From Shimia_B sp039815465 (lineage in GTDB: Bacteria > Pseudomonadota > Alphaproteobacteria > Rhodobacterales > Rhodobacteraceae), in NCBI GenBank assembly GCA_039815465.1, contig JBCBZG010000016.1, positions 1 through 64,000 on the forward strand: a stretch of 64,000 nucleotides of DNA. Direction: 5' to 3'. Each line of letters begins with the position of its first letter. Position 1 is the stretch's first letter. Below the pieces are notes generated by a model that saw only the letters and a list, made by a program, of their open reading frames with translations, did no database searches and had not been told where the DNA came from. A program made the position numbers and the translations under genes. Below, in pieces: positions 8,095 to 15,515 of this stretch.

Positions 8095-8760
8095 GTGCGG
8101 TTCTTACTCGTCGAGGATAACGCGCAGCTGGCCGAGGCTGTGGTGGACCGGCTGCGGCTTGACGGGCATGTGGTGGACCATGCCGCCGATCTGGAGACCG
8201 CGCGCCACTACGTGGCCACGGTGGGTTACGACCTGATTTTCCTAGATATTATGCTACCTGACGGCGATGGTCGCGCCTTTTTGGCGGCCCATCGCAACGG
8301 CAAGTCAAAGACGCCTGTGATCGTGCTCACGGCCCGCTCGGAAGTGTCGGACCGGGTGAGTTTGCTCGACCTCGGGGCCGATGATTACATGGTCAAGCCC
8401 ATCGATTTTGCCGAGCTTGAGGCGCGCTGCCGGGCGGTGTTGCGACGGCGCAGCGGCGAATCAAGCAACCGGCTCACGCTGGGGGATGTCAGCTTTGACC
8501 CACTCTCCGGCAGTTTGCAGACCAGGTCGGGAGAGGTGCAACTGCGCCCTCGGGAGCTGCGCTTGTTCGAGGTTTTTGCGAATGCCCCGGGGATGGTGTT
8601 TTCAAAGTCGAACCTGGTGGACCGGCTGTTTTCCTTTGACGACGACGTGACCGAGAACGCCATTGAGGTCTATGTCGCGCGCCTGCGACGGCGTTTGAGC
8701 GGGTCGCGGGTAGAGATCATCACCGTGCGCGGGCTCGGCTACAAGCTCGAGGTGGTTTAG
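8095..8760 (+). CDS. tctD: OmpR-family response regulator (TctD-like)
   Basis: A 221-residue response regulator. The receiver domain has the acidic pair after LLVEDN, phosphoacceptor Asp51 in LIFLDIMLP, Thr in LTARS and Lys in MVKP. The C-terminal winged helix ends in VEIITVRGLGYKLE, as in the OmpR/PhoB family. The GTG start follows a GGGGGAGGGGGAG ribosome site. Its stop overlaps the next start by one base, so it is coupled to the kinase. Divergence from tctCBA supports a role in citrate-like inducer control, as for TctD/BctD systems. Confidence 0.93.
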   Translation: MRFLLVEDNAQLAEAVVDRLRLDGHVVDHAADLETARHYVATVGYDLIFLDIMLPDGDGRAFLAAHRNGKSKTPVIVLTARSEVSDRVSLLDLGADDYMVKPIDFAELEARCRAVLRRRSGESSNRLTLGDVSFDPLSGSLQTRSGEVQLRPRELRLFEVFANAPGMVFSKSNLVDRLFSFDDDVTENAIEVYVARLRRRLSGSRVEIITVRGLGYKLEVV

Positions 8761-10148
8761 TGGTCGACATGCCTGCCCCCCCGGTCCGGCAGGGCTCCCT
8801 GCGGCGCAAGTTATTGGTGTCGCTGCTTGCGGGGGCGGCGATCCTGACGGTGGGTGTGTTCTTCATGGTGCTGTCGGTGGCGCGGCAGGTGGCGCAGGAA
8901 AGCCAGGACAATATCCTGTTGGCCTCGGCCACGGCGATCCTGGATTCGGCGCGCTATACCGGTGGGCAGATCACGATGGATTTGCCGTACTCGGCCTTTT
9001 CCATGCTGGGCAGTGTGGCTGATGAGCGGGTGTTTTACGCGATCCGGCTCGATGGCGCGTTTTTGTCGGGCTACAGGGAGCTTCCCCCCCCAGCGGCGGG
9101 GCTCGGCGGGGATACGCTGTTTCAGTCGCTTATGTTTCGGGGAGAGGACGTGCGCGTCGTCACCCACAGCCGCGCCTTGGCCACGGAGGGCGGGCCGCAG
9201 TTTTTGGAGGTGTCGGTCGCGCAGACCCTGTCGGGTCAGCGCCAGACCATTGAAAACATCACGCGCACGGCGATCATTGTGGGGGGATTTGTCTTTGTGC
9301 TCTTGGTGCTTTTGTCAGGGGCCATTGCGCGGGGCACGGTGCGCCCGCTGGACCGTCTGACGGCGTCGGTGTCGCGCCGGGGGCCGGAGGATCTGCGCCC
9401 CGTGAACGCGCCGGTGCCCAGCGAGATGGTGCCGCTCGTGGCCTCGCTCAACAAGCTCATGGCGCGGCTGCAGACCTCCCTAGCGCGATCGGAGGAGTTC
9501 ATAGCGGAGGCCGCGCACCGTGTGCGCACGCCGCTTGCCATTGTGCGCACCAAAGCGGAGATTATGGCCCGCAAAACCGCCGATGCCGACACGCGGGAGG
9601 CCATGGGGGAGATGATCCACGCCATCGACGAAAGCTCGCGCACAGCGGGGCAGTTGCTTGACCATGCGATGGTGACGTTCCGGCTCGATCATCTGACAAT
9701 GGAGCGGGTGGATCTGGCGCAGGCGGCGGGAACGCTCGTGGAACAAATGCAGCCGCTGTCGGAGCTTAAAGGCATTCGGTTGCGCGCCTGTGCGACGGGA
9801 CCCGCCTATATCCGCGCAGATGTGATCTTGCTCCAGAATGCGATGCAGAACCTGGTCGATAACGCGATCAAATACGCGCCCGCGGGGGCGGAGGTGACGC
9901 TGTCTGTGGCATTAGATGCGGGCCACGCGGTGCTCAGTGTCACAGATACCGGGGATGGCTTTCCGGGTATCGAGCTGAGCGATCTGACGACACGGTTCCG
10001 GCGGGGCGACAATGCGCGGGGGGTTGTGGGCTCGGGCCTTGGGCTCACGATCGTGCAAGATGTGATGGAGGCCCATAACGGGACGCTGAGCATCGCAAAT
10101 ATGGCGGAGGGCGGGGCATGCGTGCGGCTTTCATTTCCATCCTCCTAA
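8760..10148 (+). CDS. tctE: Sensor histidine kinase (TctE-like)
   Basis: A 462-residue inner-membrane kinase with a transmembrane segment at about 18-40, a periplasmic region, a second segment at about 170-192 and a HAMP-like linker. The H-box is FIAEAAHRVRTPLA with phosphorylated His253; N-box (LVDNAIKYAP), G1 (VTDTGDGFPG) and G2 (GSGLGLTIVQ) boxes follow. The periplasmic part resembles the TctE N-terminal domain in size. The start GTG overlaps the TctD stop. Its 3' end overlaps the next gene by 31 bp, tying a periplasmic binding protein to this sensor. Confidence 0.93.
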   Translation: MVDMPAPPVRQGSLRRKLLVSLLAGAAILTVGVFFMVLSVARQVAQESQDNILLASATAILDSARYTGGQITMDLPYSAFSMLGSVADERVFYAIRLDGAFLSGYRELPPPAAGLGGDTLFQSLMFRGEDVRVVTHSRALATEGGPQFLEVSVAQTLSGQRQTIENITRTAIIVGGFVFVLLVLLSGAIARGTVRPLDRLTASVSRRGPEDLRPVNAPVPSEMVPLVASLNKLMARLQTSLARSEEFIAEAAHRVRTPLAIVRTKAEIMARKTADADTREAMGEMIHAIDESSRTAGQLLDHAMVTFRLDHLTMERVDLAQAAGTLVEQMQPLSELKGIRLRACATGPAYIRADVILLQNAMQNLVDNAIKYAPAGAEVTLSVALDAGHAVLSVTDTGDGFPGIELSDLTTRFRRGDNARGVVGSGLGLTIVQDVMEAHNGTLSIANMAEGGACVRLSFPSS

Positions 10149-11152
10149 GCCTGGCGGGCGCTTTGACCGCGGCGTCTGCGGCTGCGTTCGAGTATGAGGA
10201 CCGCGCCCAGTTTGGGGAGGCGGAGGCCGCCCGCGTCATCCGCATCATTTCCACCGCCGATATCGACTTTTTCCGTCCTCTCATTGCGTCCTATCTTGCG
10301 GGGGCTCCGGAGCAGGCGGTGGATTACGTCGTCGTCAGCTCCACCGAGCTCACGCGCGTGATCGAGCGGGGGGAGGCGCCGTTTGATGTGGCGATTTCGA
10401 GCGCGATGGATTTGCAGATGAAGCTCGCCAATGATGGCTATGGGCGCCAGCACAGCTCATCGGCGACGCAGAGCTTGCCGGGATGGGCGGCGTGGAACGA
10501 CACGCTGTTCGCCTTTACCCAGGAGCCCGCGGCGATTGTGGTGTCGAAAGCGGCGTTCGCCCCGGGGGAGGTGCCGCGGACGCGCCAAGCGCTGATTGAC
10601 TTGCTGCGGCGGGAGCCGGAGCGGTTTCGCGAGCGGGTGGGGACCTATGATGTGCGCCAGTCGGGCCTTGGTTACCTGTTTGCCACCCAAGACACCCGCG
10701 CGTCAGAGACGTTTTGGCGATTGGCGCAGGTGCTCGGCGGGCTTGATGTTAAGCTGTACTGTTGTTCGTCGGACATGATCGAGGCGGTGCGCACGGGGGA
10801 GTTGCTTATCGCTTACAACGCGCTTGGCAGCTATGTCGCCAACCGGCCCGACCGGGCGGAGTTCGAGATCGTGCTGCCCGCGGATTTCACCACGATGATG
10901 TTGCGCACGGCGCTCATTCCCGCCAATGCGCCGAACCCTGACCTGTCGGCGGAGTTCGTCGATCACCTGCTAGAGATGTCCCACGGCCCCCAAGCCACGC
11001 CGCTCGTCGACCCGTTGCTTGGGCTTGGTGGCGGAGCGGAGGCCGCGCTTAACCGTATCCAGATGGGACCGGGGCTGTTGGTGTTTTTGGACCAGCTCAA
11101 GCGGCAGGCGTTCCTCAAGGAATGGGAAGCGGCGATTGAGCAAGGCCCTTAG
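10118..11152 (+). CDS. Periplasmic substrate-binding protein linked to TctDE
   Basis: A 344-residue protein with a clear signal peptide (MRAAFISILLSLAGALTAAS, cleavage near AAA-FEYED) and the general layout of iron/putrescine-type ABC binding proteins. No transporter subunits accompany it. It begins inside the last 31 bp of tctE, so it is translationally coupled to the kinase and may present a ligand to the sensor rather than to a permease. That role is inference from position. It converges with the membrane protein at 11149 with a 4-bp overlap. Confidence 0.82.
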   Translation: MRAAFISILLSLAGALTAASAAAFEYEDRAQFGEAEAARVIRIISTADIDFFRPLIASYLAGAPEQAVDYVVVSSTELTRVIERGEAPFDVAISSAMDLQMKLANDGYGRQHSSSATQSLPGWAAWNDTLFAFTQEPAAIVVSKAAFAPGEVPRTRQALIDLLRREPERFRERVGTYDVRQSGLGYLFATQDTRASETFWRLAQVLGGLDVKLYCCSSDMIEAVRTGELLIAYNALGSYVANRPDRAEFEIVLPADFTTMMLRTALIPANAPNPDLSAEFVDHLLEMSHGPQATPLVDPLLGLGGGAEAALNRIQMGPGLLVFLDQLKRQAFLKEWEAAIEQGP

Positions 11153-12045
11153 GGGCGTTCAATGCCCTTGGGCGTCTCGCGCAGCACGTCGCCCCGGAGG
11201 AACGGGCTTTCGGGCGGGTAGGGCGCGCGTCCCAGGCGCCAGTCGCAATAGGCGTCCATATCGTCGATAAGCGCGTCGATTTTGGCCACGGCCCCGGTGA
11301 ACCCTTCGAGCACGAGCTTGATAAGGCCGCGCCCAATGATGAGCAGGAGGATGCCCGAGATCACGCCGATGAGGTAGGACCAGTCGCGCGTGGCGACTTG
11401 CACGGCGGCGTCGGCATTGCCGGAGCTTTCGATGGTGCGCACGAGATCCTCGATCCGGTCGGCTACGATTTGCGCGTCCAGATCGCCGGTTTGCGTCACA
11501 GCGCCCTCAGTGACCTCCTCCGCGAGGGCCACGAACTCCGCCTTGTCGCGGGCTGCGCTGGTGGCAAAGGTGATGTCAAAGCGGTCTTCGAGAAAGCCGC
11601 GTGTCGCCTCCTTGGCGAAGACAAAGACCTCCCCCAGGGCCAAAAGCACCCCGGCGGAGCCTGCCACGAACCCCAGGCCGATCATCCGACCCAGCTGTTT
11701 GCGGTTTGCCAGTTGCAGGAACACATTGGTCCCGTAGCGCAGGTTGGACACCCGCGTGACCGCGCAGGTCGCGTCGCGGGCGCGGCGCAGGGCGGTTTCC
11801 TCTGCCGGGGTCAGGTCGAAATGCCAGCCAAAGAGCCGTTGGCGGTTTGCGAAATGCTCCAGCACCTCGGGCCCGGCATCGTGCAGCGCGCGCAGGAAAT
11901 GCGCGCCCACGTGCCGGTCATATTTCATATGGTGCGTTTCGATGTAGGAAATCAGCGTGTTCCCGCCGTCCTTAAAGTCCTCCCGCACGAAGCGCAGGGC
12001 GCGCAGCCGGTTGAACCAGGTATCCTTTCGTACGGGCGGTCGCAC
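11149..12045 (-). CDS. Membrane protein of unknown function
   Basis: A 298-residue protein that I do not recognise. Two hydrophobic segments are visible, at about residues 119-144 and 220-244, separated by an acidic, helix-rich stretch. The first 110 residues are charged and probably cytoplasmic; the C-terminus is also charged. The start is a GTG without an obvious ribosome site, so it may lie elsewhere. It is convergent with the binding protein of the tctDE operon and 65 bp beyond the stop of an acyl-CoA synthetase on the same strand, so could be cotranscribed with it. Confidence 0.75.
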   Translation of the reverse strand: MRPPVRKDTWFNRLRALRFVREDFKDGGNTLISYIETHHMKYDRHVGAHFLRALHDAGPEVLEHFANRQRLFGWHFDLTPAEETALRRARDATCAVTRVSNLRYGTNVFLQLANRKQLGRMIGLGFVAGSAGVLLALGEVFVFAKEATRGFLEDRFDITFATSAARDKAEFVALAEEVTEGAVTQTGDLDAQIVADRIEDLVRTIESSGNADAAVQVATRDWSYLIGVISGILLLIIGRGLIKLVLEGFTGAVAKIDALIDDMDAYCDWRLGRAPYPPESPFLRGDVLRETPKGIERP

Positions 12046-12110
12046 GGGTCAGCCTAGGCCGCGGCTATGGCGCCTGCGGACCATCCCATGGCGCGCCGCG
12101 TCCGCCGCCG

Positions 12111-13736
12111 TCAAAGCTCTGCTGCGACTTTGCGCAGTTCGAACTTCTGGATCTTCCCGGTGGAGGTCTTTGGCAGCTCCTGAAACACCACCGCTTTGGG
12201 GGTTTTGAAGCCTGCGAGCCGCTCACGGGCAAAGGCGCGGAGGTCGTCTGAGGTGGCGGTTTGGCCGTCCTTGAGTTCGACGAAGGCGCAAGGCACTTCG
12301 CCCCATTTGTCGTCGGGTTTGGCCACCACGGCGCAGAGCAAGACGGCCGGGTGGTGCATCAGCACGCCCTCGACCTCCACGCTCGACACGTTCTCGCCGC
12401 CGGAGATGATGATGTCCTTGGCGCGGTCAGCGATTTGGACATAGCCATTGGGGTGGCGCAGCGCGATGTCGCCTGAGTGGAAATAGCCGCCTGCGAACGC
12501 TTCTTCTGTTGCTTCAGGGTTCTTGAGATATCCCTTCATGACAGAGTTGCCGCGAATGACGATTTCACCCGTGGCGGTGCCGTCGCGCGGGATCGATCCC
12601 ATGTCGGAGCTGACGACATCGATGCCTTCCATCATGGGGAAGGGCACGCCCTGCTGGGCTTTGATCGCGGCTTGGTCGGATTGCGGCAGCGCGTCCCAGT
12701 CGGCGTCCCAGACGCATTCGGTGACGTGGCCATAGGTTTCTGTCAGGCCGTAGACCTGAGTGACGTTAAAGCCCAGATCGCCTATGGCCGCGAGCGTGGC
12801 GGCGGCGGGGGGGGCGCCTGCGGTAAAGACTTCGACCGTGTGGTCAAAGCTGCGCCGCTCGCTGTCGGGCGCGTTGACGATCATGTTGAGCACGATGGGC
12901 GCGCCGCCGAAATGCGTGACCCCGTGGTCGGCAATGGCGTCGTAGATCGCGCCCGGCGTGATGTCGCGGCAGCACACGACCGTGCCGCCGAGGACCGGTA
13001 TCATCCAGCAGTGGTTCCAGCCGTTGCAGTGAAAGAGCGGCACAATGGCGAGGTAGCGGGGGTGGAGCGTGAGCCGCCAGCTGACCACCGTGCCCATGGT
13101 CATCAGATATGCGCCGCGGTGGTGGCAAACGACGCCCTTGGGCCGCCCGGTGGTGCCGGAGGTGTAGTTGAGCGCGAGGCTTTCCCATTCATCCTGCGGC
13201 ATGTGCCAGGCAAAGTCCGGGTCGCCCGCGGCGATGAGGTCGTCATAGGTGGCGTAGCGCCCGGTGGCGGGGAAACCCGCGGCGGGGTCGGGGACCTCGA
13301 TGATCTCAGGCGCGGTGCCTTCCATGGCTTCGACCGCTGCTTCTGCAAGGTCCAGGAACTGGGTGTCGACCAGCACCACCTTCGCCTCCCCATGGTCAAA
13401 GATGTAGGCGACGGTGCTGACATCGAGGCGGATGTTGATCGTGTTCAGGACGGCGCCCGTGGCGGGGACGGCAAAATGCGCCTCCACCTGGGCGGGGATG
13501 TTTGGCAGGATCGTGGCCACGACGTCACCGGGGGCCACGCCGCGCGCGGAGAGGGCGGAGGCCACGCGGGAGACGCGGGCGTGGTAGTCGGCGTAGCTCA
13601 GGCTCAGATCACCGTAGATCAGCGCTGTTTTGTTCGGAAACACCTCCCGCGCGCGCCGGAGATGCGACAGCGGTGTGAGCGGCACAAAATTCGCTGCCCG
13701 CTTTTCGAGCCCTGTTTCATCGGCCATCCAACCCAT
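12111..13736 (-). CDS. Acyl-CoA synthetase (AMP-binding, ANL superfamily)
   Basis: A 541-residue enzyme that adenylates a carboxylic acid with ATP and transfers it to CoA. Motifs seen are the phosphate loop YTSGTTGRPKGV, the A5-type motif YGLTETYGH, SGGENVSSVEVEG and the C-terminal lysine region KTSTGKIQK. The start at 13736 (MGWMADETGLEKRAANFVPL) is chosen because GGGAGA precedes it by 9 nt; the open frame extends further but without a ribosome site. The N-terminus matches medium/short-chain fatty-acid and DmdB-like ligases. It diverges from an EamA transporter. Confidence 0.92.
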   Translation of the reverse strand: MGWMADETGLEKRAANFVPLTPLSHLRRAREVFPNKTALIYGDLSLSYADYHARVSRVASALSARGVAPGDVVATILPNIPAQVEAHFAVPATGAVLNTINIRLDVSTVAYIFDHGEAKVVLVDTQFLDLAEAAVEAMEGTAPEIIEVPDPAAGFPATGRYATYDDLIAAGDPDFAWHMPQDEWESLALNYTSGTTGRPKGVVCHHRGAYLMTMGTVVSWRLTLHPRYLAIVPLFHCNGWNHCWMIPVLGGTVVCCRDITPGAIYDAIADHGVTHFGGAPIVLNMIVNAPDSERRSFDHTVEVFTAGAPPAAATLAAIGDLGFNVTQVYGLTETYGHVTECVWDADWDALPQSDQAAIKAQQGVPFPMMEGIDVVSSDMGSIPRDGTATGEIVIRGNSVMKGYLKNPEATEEAFAGGYFHSGDIALRHPNGYVQIADRAKDIIISGGENVSSVEVEGVLMHHPAVLLCAVVAKPDDKWGEVPCAFVELKDGQTATSDDLRAFARERLAGFKTPKAVVFQELPKTSTGKIQKFELRKVAAEL

Positions 13737-13824
13737 GTGTCCGTCTCCCATCTGTCGCCATTGCGGTCTGTGGACGTCGTTATGGAGCTTGAGCGCGCGC
13801 TTGTTAAGCGGCAAAGCGACGTGG

Positions 13825-14727
13825 ATGAGCGTAGCAGAGACACTGAGACCCGCGCGCCCCTTGCGCGCGGCCGCCCTGGCGGTGGCGGGGATGGGGCTGA
13901 TCGGCGTGATCGACAACGTCATACCGGAGGTCGCGGCCCATATCGGGCTCGCGCAGTTTCACTTTGTGCGCTCGGCGTTGGCGCTGGTGCTTTTGCCGGT
14001 GATCGTGCTGTGGACGGGCGCGCGGCTGCGTCCTGTGAACGCCTGGGGTGTGATCGGGCGCTCGGCGCTGATCACGGTGGCGATGGTGATCTACTTTGCC
14101 TGCGTGGGCTTTTTGCCGGTGGCGCAGGTGCTCGCCGGGGTCTTTATGGCGCCGCTCTTCATCATGTTGGCCACGCTTTTGGAGGGGCGTCGCGTGGACC
14201 CGGTGGGCGCGGCGTTGATCTGTGTTGGGTTTTTGGGCTGTTTGGCGGTCGTGCAACCAGATGTCGGGGCGCTGGAGTGGCTCGGCGTGGGGCCGATGCT
14301 GGCTGGGTTCTTTTATGGCATGGGCGGCAAGGTCACGCGCACCTGGACGCGGGATGAGAACGCCTGGACGCTGACGGGCACGTACCTGTTCATGATTGGC
14401 GTCCTAGGTGGCGCGGCGCTTCTGGTGCTGGAGCCCGGGGGCGACGATTACATCACGCGGGGCTGGGCGCCGATGCCGGCCCATGTGCTGGTTCTATGCG
14501 CCGTGCAAGCGGTGGGGGCGCTGATCGCGGTGGGGCTTTTGACGCGGGCCTACCAGCTCGCGGCGCCTGCCTTTGTGGGCTGCTTTGAGTACACGGTGCT
14601 GATTATGGCGGCAGGTGTGGGCTACGTGGTGTGGGGCCACACGCTGGGGCCGATGGCGGCCGCGGGGATTGCGCTGATCCTGGCTGCGGGTGCGGTGCTT
14701 GCGTGGCGCGGGGACCGGGCGCCGTGA
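13825..14727 (+). CDS. EamA/DMT-superfamily transporter
   Basis: A 300-residue inner-membrane protein with about ten hydrophobic segments and the duplicated EamA layout, typical of metabolite exporters of the drug/metabolite superfamily. The start at ATG 13825 (MSVAETLRPARP) is preferred over a longer frame that would run antisense into the divergent ligase; no strong ribosome site is visible. Its stop codon overlaps the GTG of the downstream sulfotransferase gene, so the two are translationally coupled. Substrate unknown. Confidence 0.88.
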   Translation: MSVAETLRPARPLRAAALAVAGMGLIGVIDNVIPEVAAHIGLAQFHFVRSALALVLLPVIVLWTGARLRPVNAWGVIGRSALITVAMVIYFACVGFLPVAQVLAGVFMAPLFIMLATLLEGRRVDPVGAALICVGFLGCLAVVQPDVGALEWLGVGPMLAGFFYGMGGKVTRTWTRDENAWTLTGTYLFMIGVLGGAALLVLEPGGDDYITRGWAPMPAHVLVLCAVQAVGALIAVGLLTRAYQLAAPAFVGCFEYTVLIMAAGVGYVVWGHTLGPMAAAGIALILAAGAVLAWRGDRAP

Positions 14728-15374
14728 TCTATTCGCCGAGGCGCAAGTATCTGTTTGTGCATATCCCTAAGACCGGGGGGACGTCGCTGGCGCTCGCGCT
14801 TGAGGCGCGGGCGCAGGCTGCGGATGTGTTGATCGGCGACACGCCCAAGGCGACGAGGCGGCGCAAGCGGGTCAAGGAGCTCACCGCGCGGGGGCGGCTT
14901 TGGAAGCATGCTAAGCTCGCGGATGTGGACGGGTGGCTTGGGCCTGCGGAGCTTGAGCCGCTCACGGTATTTACCATCGTGCGCAACCCTTGGGACCGGC
15001 TGGTGAGCTATTACATGTGGCTTAGGGAGCAGAGCTTTGACCATCCGGCGGTGGTGTTGGCGAAGCGGTTGGAGTTTGGCGGCTTTCTGCGCGCGCCGGA
15101 GATCCAGGCCAGCCTGCGCGCAAACCCGTATCGGTCCTATGTCACGGACGCGGCGGGAGCGGAGCGCTGTGATCTCTACCTGCGGTTTGAACACCTGGAG
15201 GAGGACACCCAGTCGCTGGCGCGGCTCCTGGGTGTAAAGGTTGAGTTGCCCCATGTGAACCGCTCTGACCGTCCCCGTGACTATCGGGAGCTGTATAGCG
15301 CGGAGGAGGCCGCGATTGTAGCAGATGTCTGTGCCGCTGATATCGCGCGGTTTGGGTATGAGTTTGAGGGGTAG
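14724..15374 (+). CDS. Sulfotransferase family protein
   Basis: A 216-residue enzyme with the two PAPS-binding signatures of sulfotransferases: the 5'-phosphosulfate loop HIPKTGGTSL at residues 13-22 and the 3'-phosphate region FTIVRNPWDRLVSYY at about 87-101. It resembles the heparan-sulfate 2-O-sulfotransferase-like family found in bacteria. The GTG start overlaps the stop of the EamA gene by 3 bp, which fixes the start. It probably sulfates a glycan or small metabolite; the acceptor is unknown. A family A repeat follows, then a convergent FadJ gene. Confidence 0.9.
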   Translation: MIYSPRRKYLFVHIPKTGGTSLALALEARAQAADVLIGDTPKATRRRKRVKELTARGRLWKHAKLADVDGWLGPAELEPLTVFTIVRNPWDRLVSYYMWLREQSFDHPAVVLAKRLEFGGFLRAPEIQASLRANPYRSYVTDAAGAERCDLYLRFEHLEEDTQSLARLLGVKVELPHVNRSDRPRDYRELYSAEEAAIVADVCAADIARFGYEFEG

Positions 15375-15411
15375 GGGGTTTGGTATTGAGCGCGCCAAGC
15401 ACAGGTGAGCT

Positions 15412-15490
15412 ATAGCGCCGTTCCGAGGGGTGGCGTTCGCGCCGCCCCGTGGGGGCGGAACGGCGCGGCCCGACGTTGCCGTCGGGCGAG
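15412..15490. repeat. Dispersed intergenic hairpin repeat, family A, copy 2
   Basis: The longest copy. A 10-bp outer stem (GCGCCGTTCC with GGAACGGCGC) encloses further GC-rich inverted repeats, and a second hairpin at 15468-15487 pairs GCCCGACG with CGTCGGGC. It fills the gap between the convergent sulfotransferase and FadJ genes and ends 26 bp from the FadJ stop. Compared with the other copies both stems differ in sequence but keep pairing. Confidence 0.75.
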
Positions 15491-15515
15491 TGCTTTATGG
15501 CTAATCCGCCTGGGC

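Noticed and set aside
12477..14357. A 626-codon open frame on the plus strand opposite the acyl-CoA synthetase
   Set aside because: Composition is Gly/Arg/Ala/Val-rich without any domain, and it runs antisense to a gene with clear ANL motifs. High GC at third positions makes such long shadow frames common here.
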